From Pelecanus crispus (taxonomy: Eukaryota > Chordata > Aves > Pelecaniformes > Pelecanidae): DNA of 64,000 bases. Where the stretch lies: assembly GCF_030463565.1 (NCBI RefSeq), contig NC_134676.1, positions 1,784,001 through 1,848,000 on the forward strand, in the 5' to 3' direction. How positions within the stretch are numbered: the first letter of the stretch is position 1; each line of letters opens with the position of its first letter. Positions 38,001 through 50,708 of the stretch are shown piece by piece. A program made the position numbers and the translations under genes. The notes under the pieces were generated by a model that was given only the letters and a program-made list of their open reading frames with translations, had not been told where the DNA came from and searched no databases.

Positions 38001-41000
38001 AAAGGGCAAACTACTTTGAGATAAGAATCAGGTTATACATCTTCAAAGGGCAGTAGTTAGATGTGTTATCAATCTATTTTTCATTTTATCACCTTAAATT
38101 CTTATGATTTCTCTATATACTTTTTAATTCCTGTTTCAGTGAACCGATTACAGATCCCCTCCTCTCCCCCTCTAGAAACAGAGAGCTCTTACATACAGAG
38201 TTCTCAGATGTATACCTTCGAGATTGTAGAAGTACTGCCATACAAGCCTGTCCGGAGACTGCACATAGGTGGCTTTTTGTACAAGCTCATCTAAGTTTGG
38301 TGGGAGGTTAATTGCTTGATCTTCTACTTGTTTCTTGAATGTTCTGATGAATTTAACTCCATCTTGTGGCTGCAGGACACACAACACGTATTAAGTTGAC
38401 AGATACAGCAAACTGTGGGATTAAAAATCTGCTTCATCAAATATCCCACTTTAGTACCTGGTGGCAGACAAATTCCACCTTATGGACATACCTCATCTCT
38501 TTAATTGCCTCACCCTGTCAATACCCTATTTTGCTCCTTTCCTCCTCAGTTATCACAGAGATTTGGAGCAGAAGGGGAACTCGATCGGTTGCCCATCAAA
38601 CTGTTTCAGGGTGGGAAGGTCTATCACAATTCTGTGGTTTGAACATGCAAATTCCTGACTCAGCAGAAACCCTGTGGCCTTAGTTGGCAATGTCCCATGA
38701 GCAAGACTAAGTCAGTTCAAATAAGATGCATTTTAACAAGCAGATGGACTTATCTATAGTTTCCTATGAGATCTTCTCATACCACAGAATTCATCAAGGG
38801 TCTATTGGGAAATTAGCTTTGGGCTTCACTATGTTATTTTCCCTTCCACCCTTGGAAATATGGTGGATCCTCAATGAACTGGGGATAAATGTGAAGCGTG
38901 GAGGAGAAAAAAGTTTCTTGGAGCCAGCATCACCATTTATTTCTCCTCATGTATAAAGGAACACACAGGGTGGCACAGCATTACACAAAGGACATGTGTA
39001 CATCTTTCCACACTGATGGGACTAAAGAGAACAGCTGAGGTAGGGAGGATCCTCTCCAAGAAACAGAGAGAGAACCTGGACTGCCATGTTAATGTGTAGA
39101 AGACTAGACAGAGGCTGGCTATCCTACCATACAGACCTTTAATGCTCTAGCTGCTATATCCTCTGGGGTAGAGAAAAATGCATCATCTACATCCAAGGTC
39201 TGAAGTTCTTCATGTGTTGTGAAAAACAGCAAGAACACACAGTCTTCTGATCCTACATTCTTTATCCAATGCACAGTATTTCTAGGGAAGAAGATCACTT
39301 GACCAGCCGTGACATTGTATGTGGTAACCACACTGTCATCTGCACCAATTACTCCAATCCAGGCAGTACCCTGTAACATAATCAGAACTTAATGATCATA
39401 ATGAAAGTTCTCATTTAATCCACATGCGGCAGATCAGTAATTCAAATAACCTGGAGGCCATTAGAAGAAAACAGATCCTGATGCACTAACAAGCCTGTGC
39501 GAACCTAAATCCAGAATAGCATTTTAAGTGACAAAATTTTATGTTTAAGGAACACATGACAAATACACATTGCTCATACTTAAACCATTTCTCATTAAAA
39601 GAGGCTGTGAACAGCTATAAAGGAGTCATCTTTGACCAAAAACTGCTGGAGAGAGGGCCAGGTGTTTGTAGAATGCCATACTCCAAGGACAATTCCCCCT
39701 TCCAGCTGGAGCTGTTCAGTTCTATGCTGATCAAAATATGAATAATTATTCTTAGAAATAAATTAAATTAATGATTGAGATATATCTAAGTACCTATGCT
39801 TCCAAAGAAAGATCACTGTGTTTTCAAATTAATATGCTATCTTGAACTCCTCATGGTGAGTTTCTATTTATCTCTTATTTTTTTATTTTTACAAATTTGA
39901 AATCTGATGCTCAGGTGAGATAGGGCAAACCTTTTCAAAGAAGATTTACTGGGGGCAGGGGGAAGGGTATTTGGTCTAGAAAAGAGAAAACTTTACGGGA
40001 ACAAAACAGTCTTCCATGTATAAAAAGTTGAGAGAATGAAAGATGATCTGAGGGTCTCCACAGCCAATGGACATAAACAAGGAGAAAATAGATTTCTTCC
40101 CGCCCCCCAAAACCAAAAATGTGGTTTGTGTACCAGCACAAACTTTCTAATGGTTTGTGTGATGAAACATGGGAGACAACTATTTTTTGATTTTGTAATA
40201 GCTCCTTTGTTGAAGATTTTTAAAAACTGAACAAAACTCAGATACGCTTTAGGTATTCCTACCCTGCATCAATACAAGGGATGGAGCGAGAGGCTTTTTG
40301 AGAGCCTTAACAGTCCTTCATCTCTCTGATTCTGTGATGGCTCTATAATATAATTACTTTAATCAGTGTAAGCACTTGGATAAGTGCATAAAATTCTGTA
40401 ACTTTCAGGTATCCAAAGTTTCCTCTGACCTCAGTTTTTATACTTCATTGGAAGCTACAGGTGTTTGGTCCTCTTGCAAGTAACAAGATTAAACAGCCTA
40501 TTTCAAGCACCTCCATTTGAAAGTGTTATTTCAAGCAAGAAAAGTAATGGCATACATCAATCAATGGCAACTCTGCTTCTGTTACCTGTTAACATTTGTA
40601 TATAATGTATATGTAATTTTTTTTTTTTTTAACATATGTACATCTTCTATATATACTTGATACTTTAAACTGCAAAACCAACAGGGAAAGCCGAAATAAT
40701 CAGGTAATACCTGTAGCAGGTAGCCATGTTCATTGGCATTAAAATGCCAGTGGGGAGCCCGAAGCCCTTTGCTCTTGATCCGTAAGGTTCCAACAGTCAT
40801 TTTGGAGCGATGGCTATTGATACTTTTTCCAAATTCCTTTTCTTCATCACTTTGATATTCATTTACATCCTTCCTGAATCTTGCCCAGCGAATTTCACCA
40901 CCTGGGTAGCTATATACCTGTAAAGTTAGTGAGAGTGGAGAATTGTATTAATTGTGGACAGTGGTGACCAAACAATCCAAAAATACTTCAGAAAATTCTT

Positions 41001-42388
41001 GGTCTGGGCAATACTGAAGGGACCTATTCCTTTTCTCATTGAGGATTCTCTCTGTATGCATTTTAGTCACATTTCAAGATCATTTATATACTTCCTCATG
41101 TTGTGATGTAATAGTATTGTTTCTACAAATGAAAAATAAATAGCGATATCAAGAACAAAATTATTGGCTCCTCTTCTCTTTATGTCATTCTGATTTGGAA
41201 AATCGGTTACATATATGCAAACTTTTAGATTCAAAACGTTTAGAACATTTCCTGAGTGAGACATTTTCCTGAATTTCTACAGTTGCAAACTATTTGCACC
41301 TGAAACTATTCCTTTCCCAATATTTGTACTGCCTCTAGAACATGTTTTGTACTTGAAAGAATCATCTTGCACTGAGGAAGGGCATATTAAAAGGGTTGCT
41401 CCCCTCTTAAACACTTTTGTTTACATTCTTACAAACATTTTTTGTTTGAAAATGAATTACATAGTTACATCTAACACAAAAAAGTACCAGAATGGCTGTT
41501 GTCAGTTTAAAGTGCCCTACTATCTAATCCATCCTTTTCCCTCTTTTGCTGAGAAGCAAAAATTAATCAGAAATTATTTTTTATATAAAGATACATTTAG
41601 AAGATGGAGTATGTCTTTAGAGTTTGCGCAAAGGATATGTTTCTCCTCAAAGTATCCAAATACACCTAAACAAAACCTACATAATTCCTAGGGTTTCATT
41701 ACATTGTCAATTAATTCATTTTAGCTCACTGAAACAAGACCAGGGAGTTCATTTTTTTCTTGCAACATAATTTGTTTGAACCCAGTCCTAAGAATGAAAA
41801 AGTTAGTGTGTTACTCAGCTTACATTAAAATTTGATCGTCCTGGTTTTGTTCTCAGAATTTCATACTCTGTAATTTCAGAATCACATATAAAATGGTTGC
41901 CTTGTCTTGTAAGCCTAATTTGTTGGAGCAATTATTTAGCTCTCCAAGAGGCACTCCAGAGATCCATACCACTTCCAACATCTGTTATGAATTGGAGTGA
42001 AACGCTGTCAGGAAGTTTGCGTCTCTCCCCATGGATTATAAAAGAAGCCTGGATAACAGGTTTAGACTGATCACCTAATGCTTAAAAATTAGTTAGGTGA
42101 AACGAATTCATTAAACTTCTACATATGATGCTAGAATATTATTGCACAAAATGAACAATTTACCTTTGATTTCCCCAGATGATACAGGAACTGGAATTTG
42201 AAATCCACACTTCTTTCATCTGGTTTTGGGGAAGATGCACCATCGTCTTTAATACCCGTGTCTCTCATGTAGGAAGTGTTCTTTACATAGACCAAGGACA
42301 GGACCAGCACTCCTATTGCGGTGGTGATAACACAGGCCAACAGACAAACTAGGAAGACTTTCATTAGGGACCAGCTGCCCTTTCTTTC
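35024..42388 (-). CDS. Membrane-anchored double-cupin (oxalate-decarboxylase-like) protein; DYNAP-locus gene
   Basis: Eight spliced minus-strand exons, all with AG/GT borders and compatible phases: 42388-42164, 40917-40711, 39370-39137, 38369-38216, 36957-36848, 36703-36590, 35941-35792, 35140-35024. They give 436 codons, or 428 counting from the ATG at 42364. Numbering from that Met, residues 3-26 form one membrane helix (KVFLVCLLACVITTAIGVL), probably type II. Two cupin domains follow. Domain 1 has PHWHFNANEHGY (H123, H125, E130) and H170. Domain 2 has PHFHFNANEMGY (H323, H325, E330) and H369. Both sets are the 3-His-1-Glu metal ligands of Mn bicupins such as oxalate decarboxylase and the spherulins. 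Sequons NTS, NVT, NGT and NET after the helix fit a luminal or extracellular side. The first exon opens in frame (ERKGSWSL) with no stop before the Met, so one or more unseen upstream exons probably encode a cytoplasmic N-terminus. Activity and substrate are unknown. Confidence 0.88.
35511..35537. repeat. (CA)n microsatellite
   Basis: About nine AC dinucleotides after ACGCACGT, in the last intron of the double-cupin gene. Confidence 0.85.
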
Positions 42389-45164
42389 CTGAAATTAATA
42401 AAAAGGCCCACCCCCCAAAAAAGAAAGCTTTATTAGATCTAACACAAAGGAGAAAGTTTGTGATAGTTCTTTTGTAATCAAAACAGTATGCCTTTCAGAA
42501 ACACAGGTATCAGCAAATTACTGGGCACAGTACAGGGAAATCTCATAGAGTGCGTTATCAGATCATTGCTGTCCTTTCATTATTTCATCAAGTAAAACCA
42601 TGTCTTCATCATCCTGGGGTCTTACAAACCGATAAATATTTTTTCATTGCTGTTTCTAATCTATAACACAAAACACTGAAGACCTGTAGCATCCACTCCT
42701 GGCAAACCTTCATCTCCAGGGCAGAAATGCTGCCTCTGCTTTACGTCACATCTCACATGGCCCAGCTCCCTGGCAGTGAAGACAGGCCAGAATGGGGAAA
42801 TTGCACCTGTACTAACTCTCTGGGCATCATTTCTTTACTGCAAATTTCCTCTGTGGACATTCAGGCCTCTGGAGGAGAGTGAAGGGGAGGAGCAGCTGGG
42901 CACGCAGAAGCACAAGTTCTGTACAGAAGGCCAAGGCACTTCTGGCACCACGAAGCACCACCTTAGTGAGGATGTTTGGCGTTTCCTGTCCCTTAACCAT
43001 TTTTGCTGCTGAAGTTGCAGCTTCAGACGAATAGAGACTGCATTCTCCGGCCCAGATTTTAAAACTGTTTACTGATTCTAGGTGCACAGCTTGATCTACC
43101 TTTGAAAACCTGATTTTTCAGATAGTGAGTGCCTGAAAATGAGCTATGAATGTTGATTTCTTAAGCTAGACAATCAGAAATAAAAAAATTGAAGACTACT
43201 TGCAGATTTTAACAAAATGACCTTTTTCATGAATCTATTTGACAAAAGCTCTTTACAGATACGTCTCTCTTGCCAGCAGAAAAGTGCTCAAAATATCACC
43301 CTATTCTATTCAGTAATAATCTTTTCTTCAGTTCAAACGACTCCCTTTTTAAAGCTTGTGTTCAATTAAATATCACAACAATAGTACTCGGACCACAGAG
43401 TCTCATCAGAGAACAAGGCTTTACAGTTAAATGCATTCGAAATCTCCATTTTCCAGATTTGAAGGATCTTTAATATACAGCATTTTCACAGCAGTGGCAC
43501 CAATTCCGTAATTATTTTTAAAGCCAAAAGAATGCTGTACAAATTACATAATAATAACTAATACCCAACTGTGTGGAGTGAGTTATGTTGTGAGGAAATC
43601 GGTAGCCATGGTATATTTCTAGCCAAGAAGCAGCACTGTGCCGACTGCAAAGAAATGTAACGGCTGATGAGCAATATGCCAACTCTTACTGCACAAAGTT
43701 AATTCAAATCCCAAGAAGCAAAATCTTTAATGGGAAAATTACTGAGAATTACTTTTCTCAAGGGGGAAAAAAAAAAAAGATGAAACAGTACTCTAATGTG
43801 TAACTCAGAGATACTAAATATTACCACAAGATAAGCTTTTAAGTAGCTCTTTCTGTTAAAATCAATGGGGAATGCTCCAAAGATAATTACTTTGTCCAGT
43901 AGTTACAGGATAAAGAATTTAGCCATCAACTTAAGTGGGGCCAGGGAATTATGTCTCACAGTTCAGATCCTAGCTAGTGCACATGGAGCTATGCATTTTA
44001 GGACCTTAGTAACTGTAGCCCTTTAGAGCTTTTATTTTCTTCAGGACCTTCTTAATAGTATAGTATTAGGTCATATTACAAAATCATATAAGGGTTTAAC
44101 CTTCAGACTGACTGTTAATAACGTTTTGATAGCACTGTAAAAGAAAATGACTGGTACCTCTTTCTTTGGCCACTCATTTCCTTTTGAAGAACTTTGTATG
44201 CTCTCTCCGTGCATTTCAAATGCCTGGTTATCCATTTAGTAAGGCTGAAATAGATTAGTCCACAGAAGACAAGAAAAACATTAAAACAAAAGAAAGTTAA
44301 TTCCGATATGCACTCAGTTATGTTACAGAGCACAGGGAAGTGACTCTTCTTCTGCATAGTAACACTTATGGTCTTTAGTGCAGTACCATCGTGCAGAAAT
44401 GTGATGCAATACAACAAACTCTTTTTCACTAAAGTACAATAGAAAGGTTTCAGCCTCCACATTCAGATTTAATATTATTCATGTATCGCATGAACCCTAA
44501 GACACGGCATGACAATGCGTCTGAACCACCAAATACTTGGGGAAAAAACCCAGGCCATCTAGTCCCGTTACCTATGCTAAGGACCTAATACATTTAAATA
44601 ACAGTTTTGGCTGGTTGTGTAATCTACTTTTACAACCACAAAACCAGTTGAGGTTCCAGAACTTCTCGGCAACCCATTTCCCCGCATACATGTTATCATC
44701 GTTAAGGTTTTCACAAGCCTAAATCACTCTTGCTGCAATGGAACTGCAACCTTTTACCCTCCTGCAATGGACCTAACTACACAGGAAATTCCCTACTAGG
44801 CGAGGCCAACAGTACATCCAGCCTAGTGTTTTTTCTGATAGGACTTCAGGACATGATAAGGGAGAGCATTGCCTGGCTACTGCTTCCAGGTTACACCTTT
44901 CAGACTTTACAAACACACATAACTGTTGGATGAGAGATGCTAGAGGAAATAGCCTCTTCCCTTTAGATTTCACTCTATGAAAAACTCCACGACTTAGACA
45001 AAGTCTTTTCTGAACTTGCTGATACTCCCTGACCTCCCAAGTTTACTGCTTGCAGGTTAAAACAAAGAGCACTTCTCAGTCCTAAACAGATCTCCTACCG
45101 GCTCCTTTAAGGCCCCCTACATCTCAGTATTGTGGGATTTGAGCAACAACAAACGCACGTCCCC

Positions 45165-45270
45165 CTCTCCAAGCTGAAGGTCCCAGCCTTTTTAGTCTCT
45201 CCCTATTAGGCACCTCTTCCATCTCCATGATCATTTCAGTCACTCTCCTCTGGACCTTCTCTAACCCCAC
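45165..45270 (-). mobile_element. Old CR1 LINE fragment
   Basis: Contains diverged forms of the CR1 ORF2 C-terminal stretch, with CTCCTCTGGACCTTCTCTAA corresponding to the usual CTTCTCTGGACACGCTC block on the same strand. Strong divergence and no tail suggest an old insertion. Confidence 0.6.
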
Positions 45271-47264
45271 CACATTATGAAAATAAAGAATAGCAATAGA
45301 TTTTGTTGTTAACTGCTCTCCAAGTACTGTTTTCTACTTCCCTAAAAATAATTTAATATAGACTAGGATTCCTTATTTTGAGGCACACAAGCGTTAAATG
45401 TTGCTACCTAGTCATAAAAAGGAAACTGGGTTTGTGCAATACATAGTGTTTGTAATGACCTCTCTTTTTTTTTCCCCTCCCCCTCATTTCCTTGATATAT
45501 TCCATGTTTGATTACGTACTCCCAAACTTCTAGGAAACTGAGGTTAAGCTTATTACCCTATAATTCTTTGGTATCATTTAGATGACTTTGTTAAAGGTTA
45601 CTTTGCTAGTCCCATTTCTAGACCCTCATGGGACTGCACTGAGTTCTGAACATTACTGATACCTCGAAGATAGCTTCAGCCATTTCTCCAAGAGCTTAGT
45701 GTTAACACCAGTAGGCACAGTCTGAACACAGGTAGCTTCCGTAAGAGCTATCAGTCATGTCTTCCCTGTGTTTTATCCACCACCCATTGCCACTGATGTT
45801 TTAAGTAAACATTACACTTCCACTGACATAACTTATTACTCTCTGCAAGGAGGTCATGGACAAAATTTTCCTTGGTCCTCCCTTATATCAGTAAGGGACT
45901 TATCGTTTACTTTCATAAGCAATAAGGAACTTTTGGGTTATTTTATTTCTTTGACAGCTCTTCCTCCTTGTATCTCATTGTGCTTTGGACTTTCCAAAAA
46001 GCACAAAAGTCCAAGATGACTCATCTTTAGGGACAATTCTAGCTATTCCTGTAATGCATCCTTCTTGAAGACCACTGAGGACTACAAAACATGTTACATT
46101 TATTTTCACTGTTTCACATTAGGATATCCTACAACTATATCTTAAATATATGTATTTTCACGAACTGCCAAACTTCTGAGCACCTTTTTCCTAGACTTTT
46201 TTCATAAGATTTTGCAAACAGATCTTTGCATTTCTTGCAGTTGCTTTTTTCTAGTCTTCTTTTCCATTCAAAAAAATCTTGAAAACCTTGTGAGAAAATT
46301 CTTGTATTAACCTCCACCTTTTGTATCAAAACCTGACATCATCCTAGTCTAAAAATACCCTGGATACTCTGTATTCAGTTTATTCTTCCCAACAAATATT
46401 TGGTTAACTAGTATCTCCTCAAGGCAACTTATTCTGTCAGTTTACAAAAATGTTTTTCCATCTTATCCTTCTTGGTTTGGTGGTCTTAATGGTAGGTCCT
46501 CAACATGAAAGTATGACAATAAAAGAAGAAAAATACTGTTAACAGATCATCTCCCTCTATATTCTAGACTTCAATACAAAGGTAAATATTCATAGAGAAA
46601 CATACATTCCCTTTTCTTCAGGAGCCACCTCCACTTTTTTCCTGTATTAACAAATGAAATATCCCACCAAGTAAACATTTGTATTGCCTATATCACAGCT
46701 TTGTATAGAACCTTGTACATTCTTCCATTTGGTTTCCATACAGCCTGCACTAGTATAGACAACTTAGTGAATATGTCTGCTTAACATTTGTTTTCCATAT
46801 TGCTTCAATCCTTTTTATAAAAGCCCTATATCCACAGTTACTATGCCTCTGGTAACCTTTCCAGTGATAACACATTCTTTTGTCATCAGTCCCCATTAAT
46901 TCTAGTTTAAAACCTTCCTTTCTAAGTTGGTAAGCCTAAACTTAAAGAAGGACTTATTTTTCTTTATGAGACAGAGCCCACCTCTCCTCAGCAGTCCCTT
47001 CTTTTCTGTTCTTGAAGAGCTGTGAAAGCTCAGCTATTCAAATTGGCAACAGCAGGATCAGGTGAATTAAAATTAAGGAAAAGTTTTTCTCATTTCCCTT
47101 TGAACAGCAATTCTCTCTGCATAGCGAGAGACCTACCAACTGTAAAGTTGACCAAATATTTTGAGTAAGGACACAAAAATTGAAAACCAGGGTAGATCAC
47201 AGAATCCACGATCAACAAGAAAATATACATCATTATTTTCAAGGCTTTCAGAATTCCAGATACT

Positions 47265-47292
47265 CTTTTTTTTATATATATATATATATATG
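47265..47292. repeat. (TA)n microsatellite
   Basis: A T run followed by about ten TA dinucleotides; simple sequence read directly. Confidence 0.85.
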
Positions 47293-50200
47293 TGAGAATC
47301 TATAAGCATCTCTTGGAAAACAAATACAACTGCTCTGGCAGTGTCAAGAGTTACATAGGAAAAGAATTACTAGGTTGACAATGAGTGACTATGGGGTTTG
47401 CAGTTTTTCAGATCCTCCTTTTCAGACTAAACCAGGTGCAAACTGTAGCCAAATTAAGCCTCTGCTGGCAGCACTGTTAGTCTTCATGATATCTGGAGCC
47501 TGAAATCAAGTTTTCCTATATCAGCACCTTTTTGTATCAGTGTGAATACAGAGAGATTTGCTAATGCAAATGGACTGTTACAGAGGAAAAGATAGCTGCA
47601 GAATACAGTCATTCCATTTAAAGACCAGTATCACAATGGACTCTCTCATTAAGCCTTTAAAGGGCAAAAATCCCCAAGACAAAAATCCCATCTTTTCTCC
47701 TCCCACCGTGCCAAGTCAGTGTCTTACCACAGATAGGATCGTCACAAGATTTAAGAGCACAACACTTGTCTTCATCAAAGCCTTTACTTCCCTCAATGCC
47801 GTTTTACTGATATATATACACTGTCATTCAGGAAGTGCCCTCATAAAAAGATTTCCTGTATATGCAAATACATAGGATCACAAATACTTGTGTACATCCT
47901 TAGCAAACAGTTCTTGTCATTTGCTCAGAACAGTGACTCTCCTTCTATCTAGTCCTGCTATTTTATTTTAGTATTTCCTCCAAATCCTGGTCTCTGTCTT
48001 TCTGCCCGCCTGCCTTGTTTTTCCCACTGTCACTACGGAAGACTGTAGTTCAATAAAATTCCTTTTCTCTGATCTAGCCTCAAGGACAAGAATTTTTGTT
48101 TAGTACTTGATTTACGTATTCCGTTACCTTTCTTCAGTGGCAACTTCTTTATTCTAACTTAACAGCAAACTAAATTCCAACTGTAATTACAAAAACTGAC
48201 CAGCATATACAACCAAAAAGTTAGGTTTTTTCTATTGATATGTAAGGGATCAAATCCCTCTCTAAAATACTCTTTAATGGCCATAAAAATCTTGATAGCA
48301 TTTAAAAAAAATTATTTTTATCTGAAACCAGTTGTCTCCACTTACTAATGGTGTTTTATTGGTATTTTTAGAATTTTATTCTATTCTTATTTGAATTTCT
48401 ACTGTTTATAACTAGAAAGTGTCACTCATTTGTTGCTTAGTTTCATACACTTAAGGTACTTTTATCTTGTGCTGTACAGTGCCTCACACAGTGTCCATGA
48501 TCATACGTGGCCAATATAAAGTCAGTAGATATGAATAATCAATAATGTCAACAATACTTCTAGTTGTTACCTAGGTCTGTGTGCCATAAAAAATGAAAAA
48601 AGTTGTACTGCAATTCTTCATCAAGGTACATTAAACTGATAAAGGAGAAATATCTGGAGACTAATAAAACCACCTCCAAAGAACAAGGAATCTCACAGAT
48701 ACGGATAGGTATGAGAATTCTCCAAGGAGGAATTAATGAAAAAGACTTTCTAAATAGCAAACAAACTCTGCCCTAACATCAAGAGAAGTTCTAAGGGAGC
48801 AGAGGATGCTTTACATTTGTCCTACGCACCCCTGCAAGGAGGATACAAGGGGAATATAACCTCTAAGTGCTCTCAGGGCATCAAGTCTTGCTTTAAGTCC
48901 ACCTTGCTTGTGCTACCGGCACCCCGAGGAGTATCTGTACACCTGGGTGAATAAATCTACCTTTCTGCTGCAAGCTACATGGGCCACAAGCCCCTCCAGA
49001 AACAGGAGAGCTACAACAGCTTTGGCAGTGCCACACTAGCTGTGCTGAGAGTTTGAGGTATACTAGCTCAAATGATGAAGCGTACACACACTGTGCGTAA
49101 CTACCTACATGTGGCATCCCGAGTAGTGCAAAAGTAGAGCAAATTCATTGTAACCCACACTCAGACATGTGTGATGTCAAGAAAAACCCTCATCTTCCCT
49201 TGCACAGCTGAATTCCTTTGATAAAATGACCTCTGGCAAACAGATACTGTCTTAATACAGTTATATCCACAGTATTGGTTGCTTTGTACCTTCATGTCTC
49301 AGCAATGCCATGCCTTCTAAAAGCTTCTACAAGAAAGTTTTTTAGAGGAGTAATTGAGTAATTTCATTTTCTGTACTCTGATTTCAGATCTAGCTCTCAG
49401 CATTTGAGAAAGACCAATAAAATCTGTCTGAAATACATTATTACGTATTACTTATGATCTACCTATGTTCTCATGATGCCGTGACAGTCATAAAATGAAG
49501 TCATTGTCATCTCTCTACTTACTAATTCTAACAGGAAGATGGCAGAAATACATAGCTAGTTGTCCGTCTACTTTTTCTTCTGGTTTCTATTTAATTTCTC
49601 AGAATCAGTACATGCTCAGGTACCTGCTTTCTCATGTGTACCTATAAATATCCAGATAAAAAGGGAACGGCTCACTAGAAAGGCATGTTGCCATACATAT
49701 TTTGTTTACTGACAGCATAAAATGCTAGGCTACATTATAGAAGCCTCAGAAAACGTTCTGTCAATATATTTCAGTTCACAACTCAAATTACTACTTACAG
49801 GTTTTCTCTTTGTCTCTCAATTTGCTGCTGCCAAATGGGATAAGTCCTGCTCCTGTCTCCCCTGCACAAGCTCCAGTGCCTATCAGTGGCTTTCACGAGC
49901 TAATTCTATGCCATTGTGCTGCAAAAGAAAAAACAAATTCTATTACTTCTCTGCCTATTTAGGCCCACTGAAGGATTTTATACGCTCTAAAGCTAAGAAC
50001 GAAGCCAAGGAAAATGGAAGGGAGATTAGGACTTCCCAGTACCAGTGACAACCAGCTGTCGGAGCAGTTCAGCTGGCACACATTCTGTGTTCCTGCACAG
50101 GATGCCTCTCAACAAGTGCCTTCTCTCCCCAGGGAACCAGCCTTTACTAGGATGTGAAAGGGGGACCATTCAAAAAGACTTCAGACACCTTTTGATACAA

Positions 50201-50708
50201 TATATTTGGTAAGTCTGTTGTCAGGGAACAAGGAGCACACAGTTACATCAACTCAAGTCCCGTAAGAAAGAACAGCGCAGAAAATATTACGTAATTATAT
50301 TATTGCTAAACCTTACTGCTTAACGTTACACATGATATTGAGTTCCCTCTGTTTCTAACAGGCTCTATAAGGAAGTGATGACTAGAGCTGGCCAAATAGT
50401 TTAGGTTTTTTGTAAATTTTTATAAACACACAAAGATTCTTCCATGAAAATGTTCGCATTATTTTAATTAAATATTCTCTATAAAGTGGGATCTCTTGTC
50501 ACATATTGTTAGGTCCTACTGGAAGCACTAATACTCAGTTAAGCTTTGAAGTAATTAATGAAAAGAATGAATATGTACAGAAATACTGAATACAACATTT
50601 TGAGAACATGCACTGGTTAAGCTTTCAAAAAATTTTGACTAGTAGTAGGGCTGACAAATTACTTAAACTACACAATATTAAAATATTCTTAGATATCAGC
50701 TTCACAGA

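Larger units (their letters stand above)
42389..50708. other. Upstream region of the double-cupin gene and 3' flank of LAS2
   Basis: About 8.3 kb, AT-rich. It must hold the missing 5' exon(s) and promoter of the double-cupin gene, but I could not place them. A weak candidate is the minus-strand ATG near 43000 (MVKGQETPNILTK, in phase 0 with the 42388 exon), but its donor GTGGTG is poor. A minus-strand frame of 115 codons at 44115-44462 has a hydrophobic middle but no recognised family. The LAS2 poly(A) site is not certain; ATTAAA on minus at 50468-50463 is possible. Confidence 0.45.

Noticed and set aside
42960-43010. Candidate first coding exon of the bicupin (MVKGQETPNILTK)
   Set aside because: Phase fits, but the donor GTGGTG is weak and there is no similarity to DYNAP; kept only as a note.
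44115-44462. 115-codon minus-strand frame with a hydrophobic middle, considered as an extra exon or small membrane protein
   Set aside because: No recognised family, no resemblance to the DYNAP N-terminus, and no convincing splice borders; likely chance in AT-rich DNA.
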